From NCBI GenBank assembly GCA_943371235.1, contig CALRTZ010000010.1:6428-70427 (forward strand): a stretch of 64,000 nt of DNA. The letters are read 5' to 3'. The first letter of the stretch is position 1. Every line of letters begins with the position of its first letter. Source of the DNA: CAJBVG01 sp943371235. Its GTDB lineage: Bacteria > Bacteroidota > Bacteroidia > Sphingobacteriales > Sphingobacteriaceae. The translations under genes were made by a program, and so were the position numbers. The notes under the pieces were generated by a model, which saw only the letters and a program-made list of their open reading frames with translations, was not told the DNA's origin and did no database searches. Below are positions 57,066 through 64,000 of the stretch, in pieces.

Positions 57066-58946
57066 TTAATCATAAAACGCCCATCTCAGCCCTACCTTTA
57101 GCGCTCGATCTGGCAAAGGGTGCCTATTTACCATGTAGTATCCGTTATTGCTTACTCCTTGGTTCAAATGGTCGATTTTTAACATTAACACCGCTCGCTT
57201 TAAACTTGCTGTTAAGAAGAAATCGACAATAGGGTAATCGCCTAAACTTGTGTTCGAAAGATAAAATTGTGTGCTTGCTGCATCGTAGTTATAGGCTAGT
57301 GTATTGGTGTAATACCTAACATCAAATCCGGTGCGTATGTTCAACGCTTTTTTGAATACGTATGATTGGAAATAAAAACTCTGATACGTAAATACTCTAG
57401 GCATCCGGATAATTTGCGACTGATCTGTGCCTTGAATGTAAATTTGATTTAACAAATGAAATTTACCAAGTTGAAATGCTTTTTGTAGTTGCACTTGGTA
57501 ATAGCGGTGATTTGGCAACTGACGTGGCATCATCAAACTATCATAATACACTTGGTGACCAATATTACCGAGTGAAATACTGCTCATGAATTTCCATTCT
57601 TCATTTAAATATTTAAACTTGATGGTGTTGTTTACTACGTTCAAAAAGTTATTGTCCCAACGTTGATGGTTTGTGGTGTATCTCTCCGCCATTAAAGCAG
57701 GATCGTTGTTCCGATGGTGCCACTCTAATCCAAAATAAGAAGAATCATTTTTGCCATAAAATCTAAACTGCAACTGTACCACACGGTTATCATCAAAATT
57801 ACCCACAATACCATTAATGAATTTATACTTTACTTCTAATCGTTTACTAATTTGAAAATTGCGTTCGGATGCTAATGAAATTCCCTGCAAGGTAGAATCG
57901 AAATCCATGTTAGAATAATCTACCAAATCAAATCGCAAGTAATACGTTGCATAATTTTGTCGAGATGATCTACGCGATTTTAAGTATTGCTCTACCCCTA
58001 CTCTTTGTTGCAATTGTTTCGCTATTATTTTATCGTTGGTATTAGTAGAATCAAAATAGATATTTGCGTACACACCAGAATCGATTGGTGTTTCGCGGTA
58101 CTCGTCTGTTCTGTTCGTAAACCTCATTTCGTGGTACAACCTGTATTTTGGTTTTACACGCATAAACGAAAAAGTATCTAACTTCACTTCTTCCATGGGG
58201 CCAAATGCAATACTTTGTTTTAAATAATATTGCTTATCGGTAATTCTGTTAGATGCATTGTTTAAATAAACAGGTTCAAATTCCGAATTAATATCTGAAC
58301 TCACTCTAAAAATAGAATCGTTTCTGATGCCCCCATTTTCATGTAATACTAAACTTGAATTTATAATTCCTGCCAGCACTTGGTACCTTCTGTTTTTAGA
58401 ATTGTACCACATGGTAAGGTCGTAGTTTAAATGATCGGCATCTTGCCTATTATAATCGCCTTGAGCAACTAAACGTGTAAAATTTATAGCGTAATTAAAA
58501 CGTGGACCAATATTCTGCGCAAATGTAAAATTGAAATATTGCTCTTTCCTCCTATTAAATATATAATATAAATTAGTATAAGGGCTGAGGGTTCTGTAAA
58601 ATTTCAGATCGTCTATTTGTTTTAGATACGGCGAATACGAATGGCGACCCAAATCGAAACCCCAGGTTAATGATTCTGAAAAAATTAGGGAATGAGTTGC
58701 GAGGCCTAAATTACCTAAGTATACACGAGCGTTGTCGTTTATATTGGTATGTATAGGATTGAAATTTTGGAATCCGTTTGCGGTGGTATCTAAGGAGTGA
58801 TAACTTAAGGTATCTGAATGTAAATCGTCGACATTTAACCACTTAACACCGTTTGATGCATAGATTTTACGAACCGTATCGGGCGTAGAAGCTTGTGCTT
58901 GCAGGGCAAACAAGGTTAGAAGGCAAAAGAAACAAAAACGATTCAC
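57066..58946 (-). CDS. Putative porin (Porin_10-type outer-membrane barrel)
   Basis: 626 residues, signal peptide MNRFCFFCLLTLFALQAQAS. The protein alternates amphipathic strands throughout and ends in KVGLRWAFYD, an aromatic-terminated barrel strand. The opening (HTNINDNARVYLGNLGLATH) and SESLTWGFDLGRHSYSPYLK are typical of the Bacteroidota 'putative porin' family of ~600-650 residues. Downstream of the purine nucleoside phosphorylase gene by 9 nt, as in related genomes. It probably lets small solutes through the outer membrane. Confidence 0.78.
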   Translation of the reverse strand: MNRFCFFCLLTLFALQAQASTPDTVRKIYASNGVKWLNVDDLHSDTLSYHSLDTTANGFQNFNPIHTNINDNARVYLGNLGLATHSLIFSESLTWGFDLGRHSYSPYLKQIDDLKFYRTLSPYTNLYYIFNRRKEQYFNFTFAQNIGPRFNYAINFTRLVAQGDYNRQDADHLNYDLTMWYNSKNRRYQVLAGIINSSLVLHENGGIRNDSIFRVSSDINSEFEPVYLNNASNRITDKQYYLKQSIAFGPMEEVKLDTFSFMRVKPKYRLYHEMRFTNRTDEYRETPIDSGVYANIYFDSTNTNDKIIAKQLQQRVGVEQYLKSRRSSRQNYATYYLRFDLVDYSNMDFDSTLQGISLASERNFQISKRLEVKYKFINGIVGNFDDNRVVQLQFRFYGKNDSSYFGLEWHHRNNDPALMAERYTTNHQRWDNNFLNVVNNTIKFKYLNEEWKFMSSISLGNIGHQVYYDSLMMPRQLPNHRYYQVQLQKAFQLGKFHLLNQIYIQGTDQSQIIRMPRVFTYQSFYFQSYVFKKALNIRTGFDVRYYTNTLAYNYDAASTQFYLSNTSLGDYPIVDFFLTASLKRAVLMLKIDHLNQGVSNNGYYMVNRHPLPDRALKVGLRWAFYD

Positions 58947-58955
58947 GCTGCTAAA

Positions 58956-59771
58956 TTACAGATTCGATATTAATTCTTTCAGAATAAATGTAAGATTAGG
59001 CTCTGCTTTTTGGGCAACCTTTACAATCTCTTCTAAAGATACAGGTTTTAAAGTTTCAGGGAACCCCTCGTCTGTGATTACAGAAATTGCAAAAACTGGC
59101 ATTTTCATATGGTTGGCTACAATTACTTCTGGTACGGTAGACATGCCTACGGCGTCGGCACCAATTATTCTTAAAAACTTATATTCTGCACGAGTTTCTA
59201 AGTTTGGCCCCATTACGCTTACATACACACCCACATGAGTTTTAATATTGTTGGCATCGGCAATGGCTTTTGCTTTTTTAATTAATTCGGGATCGTATGG
59301 CTGGCTCATGTCTGGGAAACGTGGACCAAATTGATCGTAGTTTCTGCCACGCAAAGGGTTGGCATGTTGCATGTTTATATGATCTTCAATAATCATTAAA
59401 TCGCCTTTTTTATATTCAGGATTTAAACATCCACTTGCATTCGATATAAATACTTTTTGCACACCCAATACTTTCATCACACGAATAGGGAAGGTAATTT
59501 CTTGCATGCTATAGCCTTCGTAATAATGGAAACGACCCGACATGGCTACTACTTTACGACCGCCAAGCTCTCCAAAAATTAATTTACCTGTATGAAATTC
59601 TACCGTTGCAATCGGGAAATCGGGAATCATTGAATACAATAATTCATATTGCACGTTCATGTGTTCTACCAAACCACCTAAGCCTGTACCTAATACAATC
59701 CCAAACTCTGGGTTAAAATCGCCTACTACTCTCTTAATGTACTCCGTTGTGTTTCTTACTTGTTCTAACAT
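58956..59771 (-). CDS. punA: Purine nucleoside phosphorylase (trimeric PNP-I type)
   Basis: 271 residues. Motifs: FGIVLGTGLGGLVEHM (phosphate loop), MSGRFHYYEGYSMQEITFPI, ISNASGCLNPEYKKGDLMII with DHINMQHANPLRG, and VMGPNLETRAEYKFLRIIGA with DAVGMSTVPEVIVANHM (base-binding Glu and Asn region). It cleaves inosine and guanosine with phosphate in purine salvage. The start lies inside the 3' end of lpxK (38-nt overlap), so the two are translationally linked. Confidence 0.95.
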   Translation of the reverse strand: MLEQVRNTTEYIKRVVGDFNPEFGIVLGTGLGGLVEHMNVQYELLYSMIPDFPIATVEFHTGKLIFGELGGRKVVAMSGRFHYYEGYSMQEITFPIRVMKVLGVQKVFISNASGCLNPEYKKGDLMIIEDHINMQHANPLRGRNYDQFGPRFPDMSQPYDPELIKKAKAIADANNIKTHVGVYVSVMGPNLETRAEYKFLRIIGADAVGMSTVPEVIVANHMKMPVFAISVITDEGFPETLKPVSLEEIVKVAQKAEPNLTFILKELISNL

Positions 59772-60810
59772 AATCTATTACTTTATTATCAAACCACTCT
59801 TTATCTTTTTCATGCATTTCCGATTCTATTGGTAAATAGTAAATCGGTAAGACATCTATTTTATTTTCAAATTTAGGATGTAATAATCGCATGGCATCTT
59901 TTTCTGTGGTAATAATTAATTTATTTTCAACAGAAATATTGTTGTACTCAGCTTGCCATTTATCAACATCATTTATCGTATAATTATAATGATCTGGATA
60001 ATTAAAATGTTTCGCAATTTTTAATTTATTAAACTCTAAATAATTCACCAATAAAGAAGCATCGGCAATTCCAGTTATTAAAATGAGTTGCGTTTTTTTA
60101 TCGCAATTTCCTAAGCTTCTTGTTTCATGTGATGAGTGTAGTGCTTTTAAATCAGCATACCTTAAAAACGAATATACAATGGGTATATTTTGATGGTTCG
60201 GTAAATGCGACTCTACTCTGCGACGCTCCATTGGCGAAAATATTTTCGGAGTTTTAGTAATCACAATAATATCTGCACGGTTGAGGCCCGAAATGGGTTC
60301 GCGTAAATTTCCAAAAGGCAACATCCAATCTTTGTTAAATACTTTATTATAATCGAACAAAAGAATTTGCAAACCTACTTTTACTTTTCTATGTTGATAG
60401 GCATCATCTAGCAATACCACATCCATATCATGTTCTAATTTTTCGAGCGCACGAGTTCTGTTTTCATCTACCACCACACTTATCTCGTTAAACTTTTGTT
60501 TAAACTGCGTGGGTTCATCGCCAATTTCTTCTGGTGAAGAGAGTGCACTTGCCACTATGTATCCAGAAGTTTTACGACCATAGCCTCTGCTTAAAGTACT
60601 TAATTTGAATTCATCTTTTAACAAACGCACCAAATATTCTACCATGGGGCTTTTGCCTGTTCCGCCCACATTTATATTTCCAACGCTGATGGTAGGAACT
60701 TTGAAAGACCTTGCATGAAACAATTGCCAATCATATAACTTATTTCTAAGCACAATGATGACCCAATAGAGGAAAGCGAAAGGAAGTGATAACTTTCGTA
60801 TGAATTTCAT
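59734..60810 (-). CDS. lpxK: Tetraacyldisaccharide 4'-kinase (lipid A synthesis)
   Basis: 358 residues. The N-terminal membrane-associated helix (LPFAFLYWVIIVLRNKLYDW) is followed by the P-loop SVGNINVGGTGKSPMVEYL, the conserved LSRGYGRKTSGYI, VVDENRTRALEKLEHDMDVV with LLDDAYQHRKVKV, and ITTEKDAMRLL. It phosphorylates the lipid A disaccharide at the 4' position on the inner membrane, so the organism makes LPS. First gene of the lpxK-PNP-porin operon. Confidence 0.95.
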   Translation of the reverse strand: MKFIRKLSLPFAFLYWVIIVLRNKLYDWQLFHARSFKVPTISVGNINVGGTGKSPMVEYLVRLLKDEFKLSTLSRGYGRKTSGYIVASALSSPEEIGDEPTQFKQKFNEISVVVDENRTRALEKLEHDMDVVLLDDAYQHRKVKVGLQILLFDYNKVFNKDWMLPFGNLREPISGLNRADIIVITKTPKIFSPMERRRVESHLPNHQNIPIVYSFLRYADLKALHSSHETRSLGNCDKKTQLILITGIADASLLVNYLEFNKLKIAKHFNYPDHYNYTINDVDKWQAEYNNISVENKLIITTEKDAMRLLHPKFENKIDVLPIYYLPIESEMHEKDKEWFDNKVIDYVRTSKKHNGVH

Positions 60811-60861
60811 AACCCTAAGCTACAAAAAAAAGGGCAATTAGCTAATTTGTGCCGTAATAAG

Positions 60862-60869
60862 TATATTTG
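60862..60869 (+). promoter_or_regulatory. -7 promoter box for pruA
   Basis: TATATTTG (TAnnTTTG), 20 nt before the ATG at 60890. Confidence 0.6.
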
Positions 60870-60889
60870 CGCTTCAAAAAATAAACACT

Positions 60890-62515
60890 ATGTCGACAGG
60901 ATTTTTCGTAGTACCGACCCCGGTAAATGAACCTATTTTAAGTTATGCTCCAGGCAGCAAAGAACGCGAATATTTACAAACTGCTATTGCCGAGGCAAGA
61001 GCAAAAACCGTAGATATACCTATGTATATTGGCGGAAAAGAAGTTCGCTCGGGTAAAACGGTGAGCATACATCCTCCGCATGACCATCAACATTTACTAG
61101 GATATTACCATCAAGGAGACAAAAAACACATTGAAGAGGCTATTGAAGCGGCTTTAAATGCTAAACAAGCTTGGGCAAACATGCCTTGGGAACAACGCGC
61201 TGCCATCTTTTTAAAAGCAGCAGAATTAATTGCAGGCCCTTACAGATATAAATTAAATGCAGCTACCATGTTGGGGCAATCTAAAAATGCCTTCCAAGCA
61301 GAAATAGATTCGGCATGCGAAATCATCGATTTTTTAAGATACAACGTTGCATACATGTCGGAGATCTACGCACAACAAGTAGGTTCGTCAAAAGGTATAT
61401 GGAACAGAATAGAGCAACGCCCTTTAGAAGGATTTGTGTTTGCGTTAACACCCTTTAACTTTACTGCCATTGCTGGTAATTTACCTACTTCGGCAGCCAT
61501 GATGGGGAATGTGGTAGTTTGGAAACCATCGAACACACAAATTTATTCGGCAAATGTATTAATGGAAATTTTCCGTGAAGCAGGTGTACCAGATGGAGTA
61601 ATTAATTTAGTGTACGTTTCTGGTCCGGATGCAGGCGATGTAATTTTCTCACATCCAGATTTTGCAGGTATTCATTTTACAGGATCTACATCGGTATTCC
61701 AAGGCATTTGGAAAACCATTGGTAACAACATTCATAAATTTAAAACCTACCCACGCATAGTTGGCGAAACAGGTGGTAAAGATTTTATTGTAGTGCACGA
61801 GTCGGCAGATGTGGAAGCAGCAAGCGTGGCCATTGTAAGAGGTGCGTTTGAGTACCAAGGACAAAAATGTTCGGCAGCATCTAGAGTATATGTTTCGGCA
61901 AAACTTTGGCCAGCCATTAAAGAGAGAATGCAGAAAGACATGGCTACCTTTAAAATGGGTGGTACAGAAGATTTCAGCAATTTTATAAATGCAGTAATCG
62001 ACGTGAAATCGTTTGATAAATTAGCATCCTATATTGATGCAGCTAAAAAAGATTCGTCGGTAGAAATTATTGCCGGTGGAAATTATGATAAATCTAAAGG
62101 GTACTTTATTGAGCCGACTGTTATTGTGGCTAAAGACCCGAAATACGTAACCATGTGCGAAGAATTATTCGGACCAGTGTTAACTGTTTTTGTGTTTGAC
62201 GATTCAAAATTTGAAGAGACTTTGGAGTTAGTAGATTCAACTTCTATCTACGCGTTAACGGGAGCAATTATTGCACAAGACAGATATGCAATAACTCTTG
62301 CAACTAAAAAACTAGAAAACGCTGCAGGTAATTTTTATATTAACGATAAATGTACTGGAGCGGTAGTGGGCCAACAACCATTTGGTGGCGCAAGAGGATC
62401 AGGAACGAATGATAAAGCAGGCTCGATGATTAATTTATTGCGTTGGGTTTCTCCACGTACTATTAAGGAAACGTTTGATCCAGCGAAAGATTACCGATAT
62501 CCATTCATGAGTTAA
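60890..62515 (+). CDS. pruA: L-glutamate gamma-semialdehyde (P5C) dehydrogenase
   Basis: 541 residues, the length of stand-alone P5C dehydrogenases. Aldehyde dehydrogenase blocks: FVFALTPFNFTAIAGNLPTS, HFTGSTSVFQGIWKTI, IVGETGGKDFIVVH (general-base Glu), GAFEYQGQKCSAASRVYVSA (catalytic Cys), and VGQQPFGGARGSGTNDKAGS (P5CDH signature). It oxidises glutamate semialdehyde to glutamate with NAD+, the second step of proline breakdown. No putA-type proline dehydrogenase is in the window. Confidence 0.95.
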   Translation: MSTGFFVVPTPVNEPILSYAPGSKEREYLQTAIAEARAKTVDIPMYIGGKEVRSGKTVSIHPPHDHQHLLGYYHQGDKKHIEEAIEAALNAKQAWANMPWEQRAAIFLKAAELIAGPYRYKLNAATMLGQSKNAFQAEIDSACEIIDFLRYNVAYMSEIYAQQVGSSKGIWNRIEQRPLEGFVFALTPFNFTAIAGNLPTSAAMMGNVVVWKPSNTQIYSANVLMEIFREAGVPDGVINLVYVSGPDAGDVIFSHPDFAGIHFTGSTSVFQGIWKTIGNNIHKFKTYPRIVGETGGKDFIVVHESADVEAASVAIVRGAFEYQGQKCSAASRVYVSAKLWPAIKERMQKDMATFKMGGTEDFSNFINAVIDVKSFDKLASYIDAAKKDSSVEIIAGGNYDKSKGYFIEPTVIVAKDPKYVTMCEELFGPVLTVFVFDDSKFEETLELVDSTSIYALTGAIIAQDRYAITLATKKLENAAGNFYINDKCTGAVVGQQPFGGARGSGTNDKAGSMINLLRWVSPRTIKETFDPAKDYRYPFMS

Positions 62516-62573
62516 AAAGGTCACAAAGGACGCTAAGTACACACGATGGTACACAAAGTTTTTCTTTGTGATA

Positions 62574-62648
62574 CTTTGTGCTCTCTGAGCCTATGTTTTT
62601 AAGAAAAAATTAAAAAATCCTAAACACAGAGGCTCAGTGAGCACAAAG
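62574..62648. repeat. CACAGAG-type palindrome without a GxxExxY gene
   Basis: CTTTGTGCTCTCTGAGCCTA with TGTTT (62574-62598) pairs with AAACACAGAGGCTCAGTGAG with CACAAAG (62622-62648), with one 2-nt bulge and few mismatches. Consensus matches the palindromes that bracket 12236-12610. Located between the convergent pruA and partial T9SS genes, so it may terminate both. Confidence 0.78.
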
Positions 62649-62680
62649 TTTCACAGAGAAATTTAGCTACTCGTATAATT

Positions 62681-64000
62681 TTAATTCAATATTATTTTAT
62701 TCACTTTACTAAACTCACCATTATTTATTTTTAATAAATAGATTCCTTTTGAATAACTACTTAAATCTAATTGTAGATTTTCTATATTACTTCTGAATTG
62801 ATTTTCTGGCAATTCTGTATTTATTAAAATTCTACCCGCAACATCCATTAAATAAATACTAATTTTTTCTGATGAAAAGTGTTTCATTTCAACAAATATA
62901 TAATCGGTACTTGGATTTGGTTTTATCTTGATGCTAGGTTCATCAATGATAGTGGTTTTGAGTTTATGATTACTAATTCTTGCTAATGAAAAACTGCCGG
63001 TGCTATTTACATTATTACAATCTTTAATCATTGCCACTCGAGTACTATCATCAATCAAATTGTTTTCAACCATGTCTTCTATTTGAACTAAACATTTTTG
63101 TTTTTGAATCGCATTATAGTTATCTGTTAAAGGCTCTAAATAATCCAAAGCTTTATCAAATTGATTAATGGCTTGTATGTGCTTATTCTCTGATAAAAAT
63201 AAATGAGCTTTAATTAAATGCACTTGTACAATTCTGGCAGTATCGTCTTTATTTATTGCCCGTGCTAAACGGTTGTTTAAATTAGAACGCAATTTTTGTA
63301 AGGCTACAGGTTTTACACTAGTATAACCAGAATCGTTTTTAATAATGTTGTATTGTTTTAACATTAAATGTAATGCACGGTCTTTTATTAAATCTACTTT
63401 GGGTTTATTACCTGCAAAGTTTACTTTTAATAGAGAATCTAAACTTAAGAATTGTTGTGTGGTATATAAGTTTAAGGTATCTCTCCTCATTTCTTTTATA
63501 ATTTTTTTAAGGTATTTGTTGATGGGTTTAGCATTTATGGTTACACTGTTACATTCTGTACAATTATTCAACAAATAGGGGTCTGTAGGGCAATTGTTCG
63601 GGTCTTCACACGGGTCGGCAAATATTCTGCTAGATATTAAACATTGATTATCGTATTCTCCAATATCTGCAATAGGATCAAAATCAATAGTGGTTTTAAA
63701 AATTCCAATATCAATTACACCATTACTATTTGGGAAATCATGGTCTGCATTAATAGAGGCATACCAAAAATTATTTGTGGCGTCTATTGTTTGAAATATT
63801 GGAGTAAGTCCACCACTAATGAAATAACTTGATGCATATGGGGAACCACTGGTAGAAACATTTTTCTTTAAAATATTATACCCGTTTTTCATGTATAACT
63901 GTGATGCACCAACTAATTCTATTAATGGGTTTAAATCATTCAACTCTCCTGGCACTTTAGAAATTATATTATTTCCATAAGTACTGGTATTTTCATTACT
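62681..64000 (-). CDS. T9SS type A cargo protein (5' end beyond the window)
   Basis: The frame is open to the last base of the window, so the ATG lies outside; 440 residues are visible. The visible N-terminal part looks like a secreted beta-rich domain (ASSYFISGGLTPIFQTIDAT; FADPCEDPNNCPTDPYLLNN with a cluster of Cys residues near CTECNSV). A helical, TPR-like stretch follows (AKINKYLKKIIKEM-type, LIKAHLFLSENKHIQAINQF). The C-terminus is a sorting domain: IKPNPSTDYIFVEM, ISIYLMDVAGRILI, SSYSKGIYLLKI. The GTG at 63955 is not a start because the frame continues upstream. Confidence 0.82.
   Translation of the reverse strand, partial: SNENTSTYGNNIISKVPGELNDLNPLIELVGASQLYMKNGYNILKKNVSTSGSPYASSYFISGGLTPIFQTIDATNNFWYASINADHDFPNSNGVIDIGIFKTTIDFDPIADIGEYDNQCLISSRIFADPCEDPNNCPTDPYLLNNCTECNSVTINAKPINKYLKKIIKEMRRDTLNLYTTQQFLSLDSLLKVNFAGNKPKVDLIKDRALHLMLKQYNIIKNDSGYTSVKPVALQKLRSNLNNRLARAINKDDTARIVQVHLIKAHLFLSENKHIQAINQFDKALDYLEPLTDNYNAIQKQKCLVQIEDMVENNLIDDSTRVAMIKDCNNVNSTGSFSLARISNHKLKTTIIDEPSIKIKPNPSTDYIFVEMKHFSSEKISIYLMDVAGRILINTELPENQFRSNIENLQLDLSSYSKGIYLLKINNGEFSKVNKIILN

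Overview
The window is an AT-rich bacterial chromosome segment that reads as Bacteroidota (Chitinophagales/Sphingobacteriales-like rather than an enteric Bacteroides). The grounds are: many secreted proteins with type IX secretion system (T9SS) C-terminal sorting domains of types A and B, PorP/SprF and PorV/PorQ-type outer-membrane proteins, a DUF5606 protein, a Porin_10-type porin beside purine nucleoside phosphorylase and lpxK, few Shine-Dalgarno motifs, and recurrent TAnnTTTG -7 promoter boxes. No tRNA, rRNA, CRISPR array or prophage was seen, and no gap between genes exceeds about 300 bases.

Layout. 1-4.2 kb: the 5' part of a secreted M23 peptidase, a GNAT-like/HTH overlapping pair that looks like a toxin-antitoxin module, an RluA-family pseudouridine synthase, and a ParDE pair with its own operator. 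4.3-7 kb: a T9SS cargo protein coupled to a di-haem cytochrome c peroxidase, and a RibD-C/DHFR-like reductase, with a duplicated ~190-bp intergenic repeat. 7-21 kb (minus strand): a surface locus with a T9SS-exported nuclease, two more T9SS cargo proteins, two lipoproteins, a TonB-dependent receptor, a PorV/PorQ-like protein and an NHL-type lipoprotein. It is interrupted by a GxxExxY (PD-(D/E)XK-like) gene bracketed by palindromes. 21-27.7 kb: a PorP/SprF protein with a 1525-residue PKD adhesin (type B sorting domain), and gpsA.

27.8-38.4 kb is a nitrogen-oxide island. It holds a clade II (Sec-type) nitrous oxide reductase cluster (cytochrome c, nosZ, a NosB-like membrane protein, nosL, nosD, nosF, nosY), a truncated haemoglobin and a fasciclin lipoprotein. 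Beside it is an opposing operon with a DUF2249-ScdA/Ric repair protein, an Rrf2 Fe-S regulator, a Crp/Fnr regulator and a polytopic His-rich membrane protein. Together these would sense NO, repair its damage and reduce N2O to N2.

38.4-47.3 kb is mainly housekeeping: an RND/HlyD adaptor with a TolC-like protein, polysaccharide deacetylase, aconitase, rlmH, DUF5606, cyclophilin, and an exported ThuA/GATase-like protein. 47.4-57 kb is a tandem array of six ~500-residue T9SS type A paralogues. Their N-terminal parts have diverged while the 3' sorting-domain DNA is nearly uniform, and two members have a hairpin at or over the start codon. 57-64 kb: porin, purine nucleoside phosphorylase, lpxK, pruA, and a partial T9SS cargo gene running off the window.

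The strongest leads are the palindrome-bracketed GxxExxY gene, the six-gene T9SS array, the families of long palindromic repeats lying mainly at convergent gene ends, and the dyads in front of the nos and NO-response operons.
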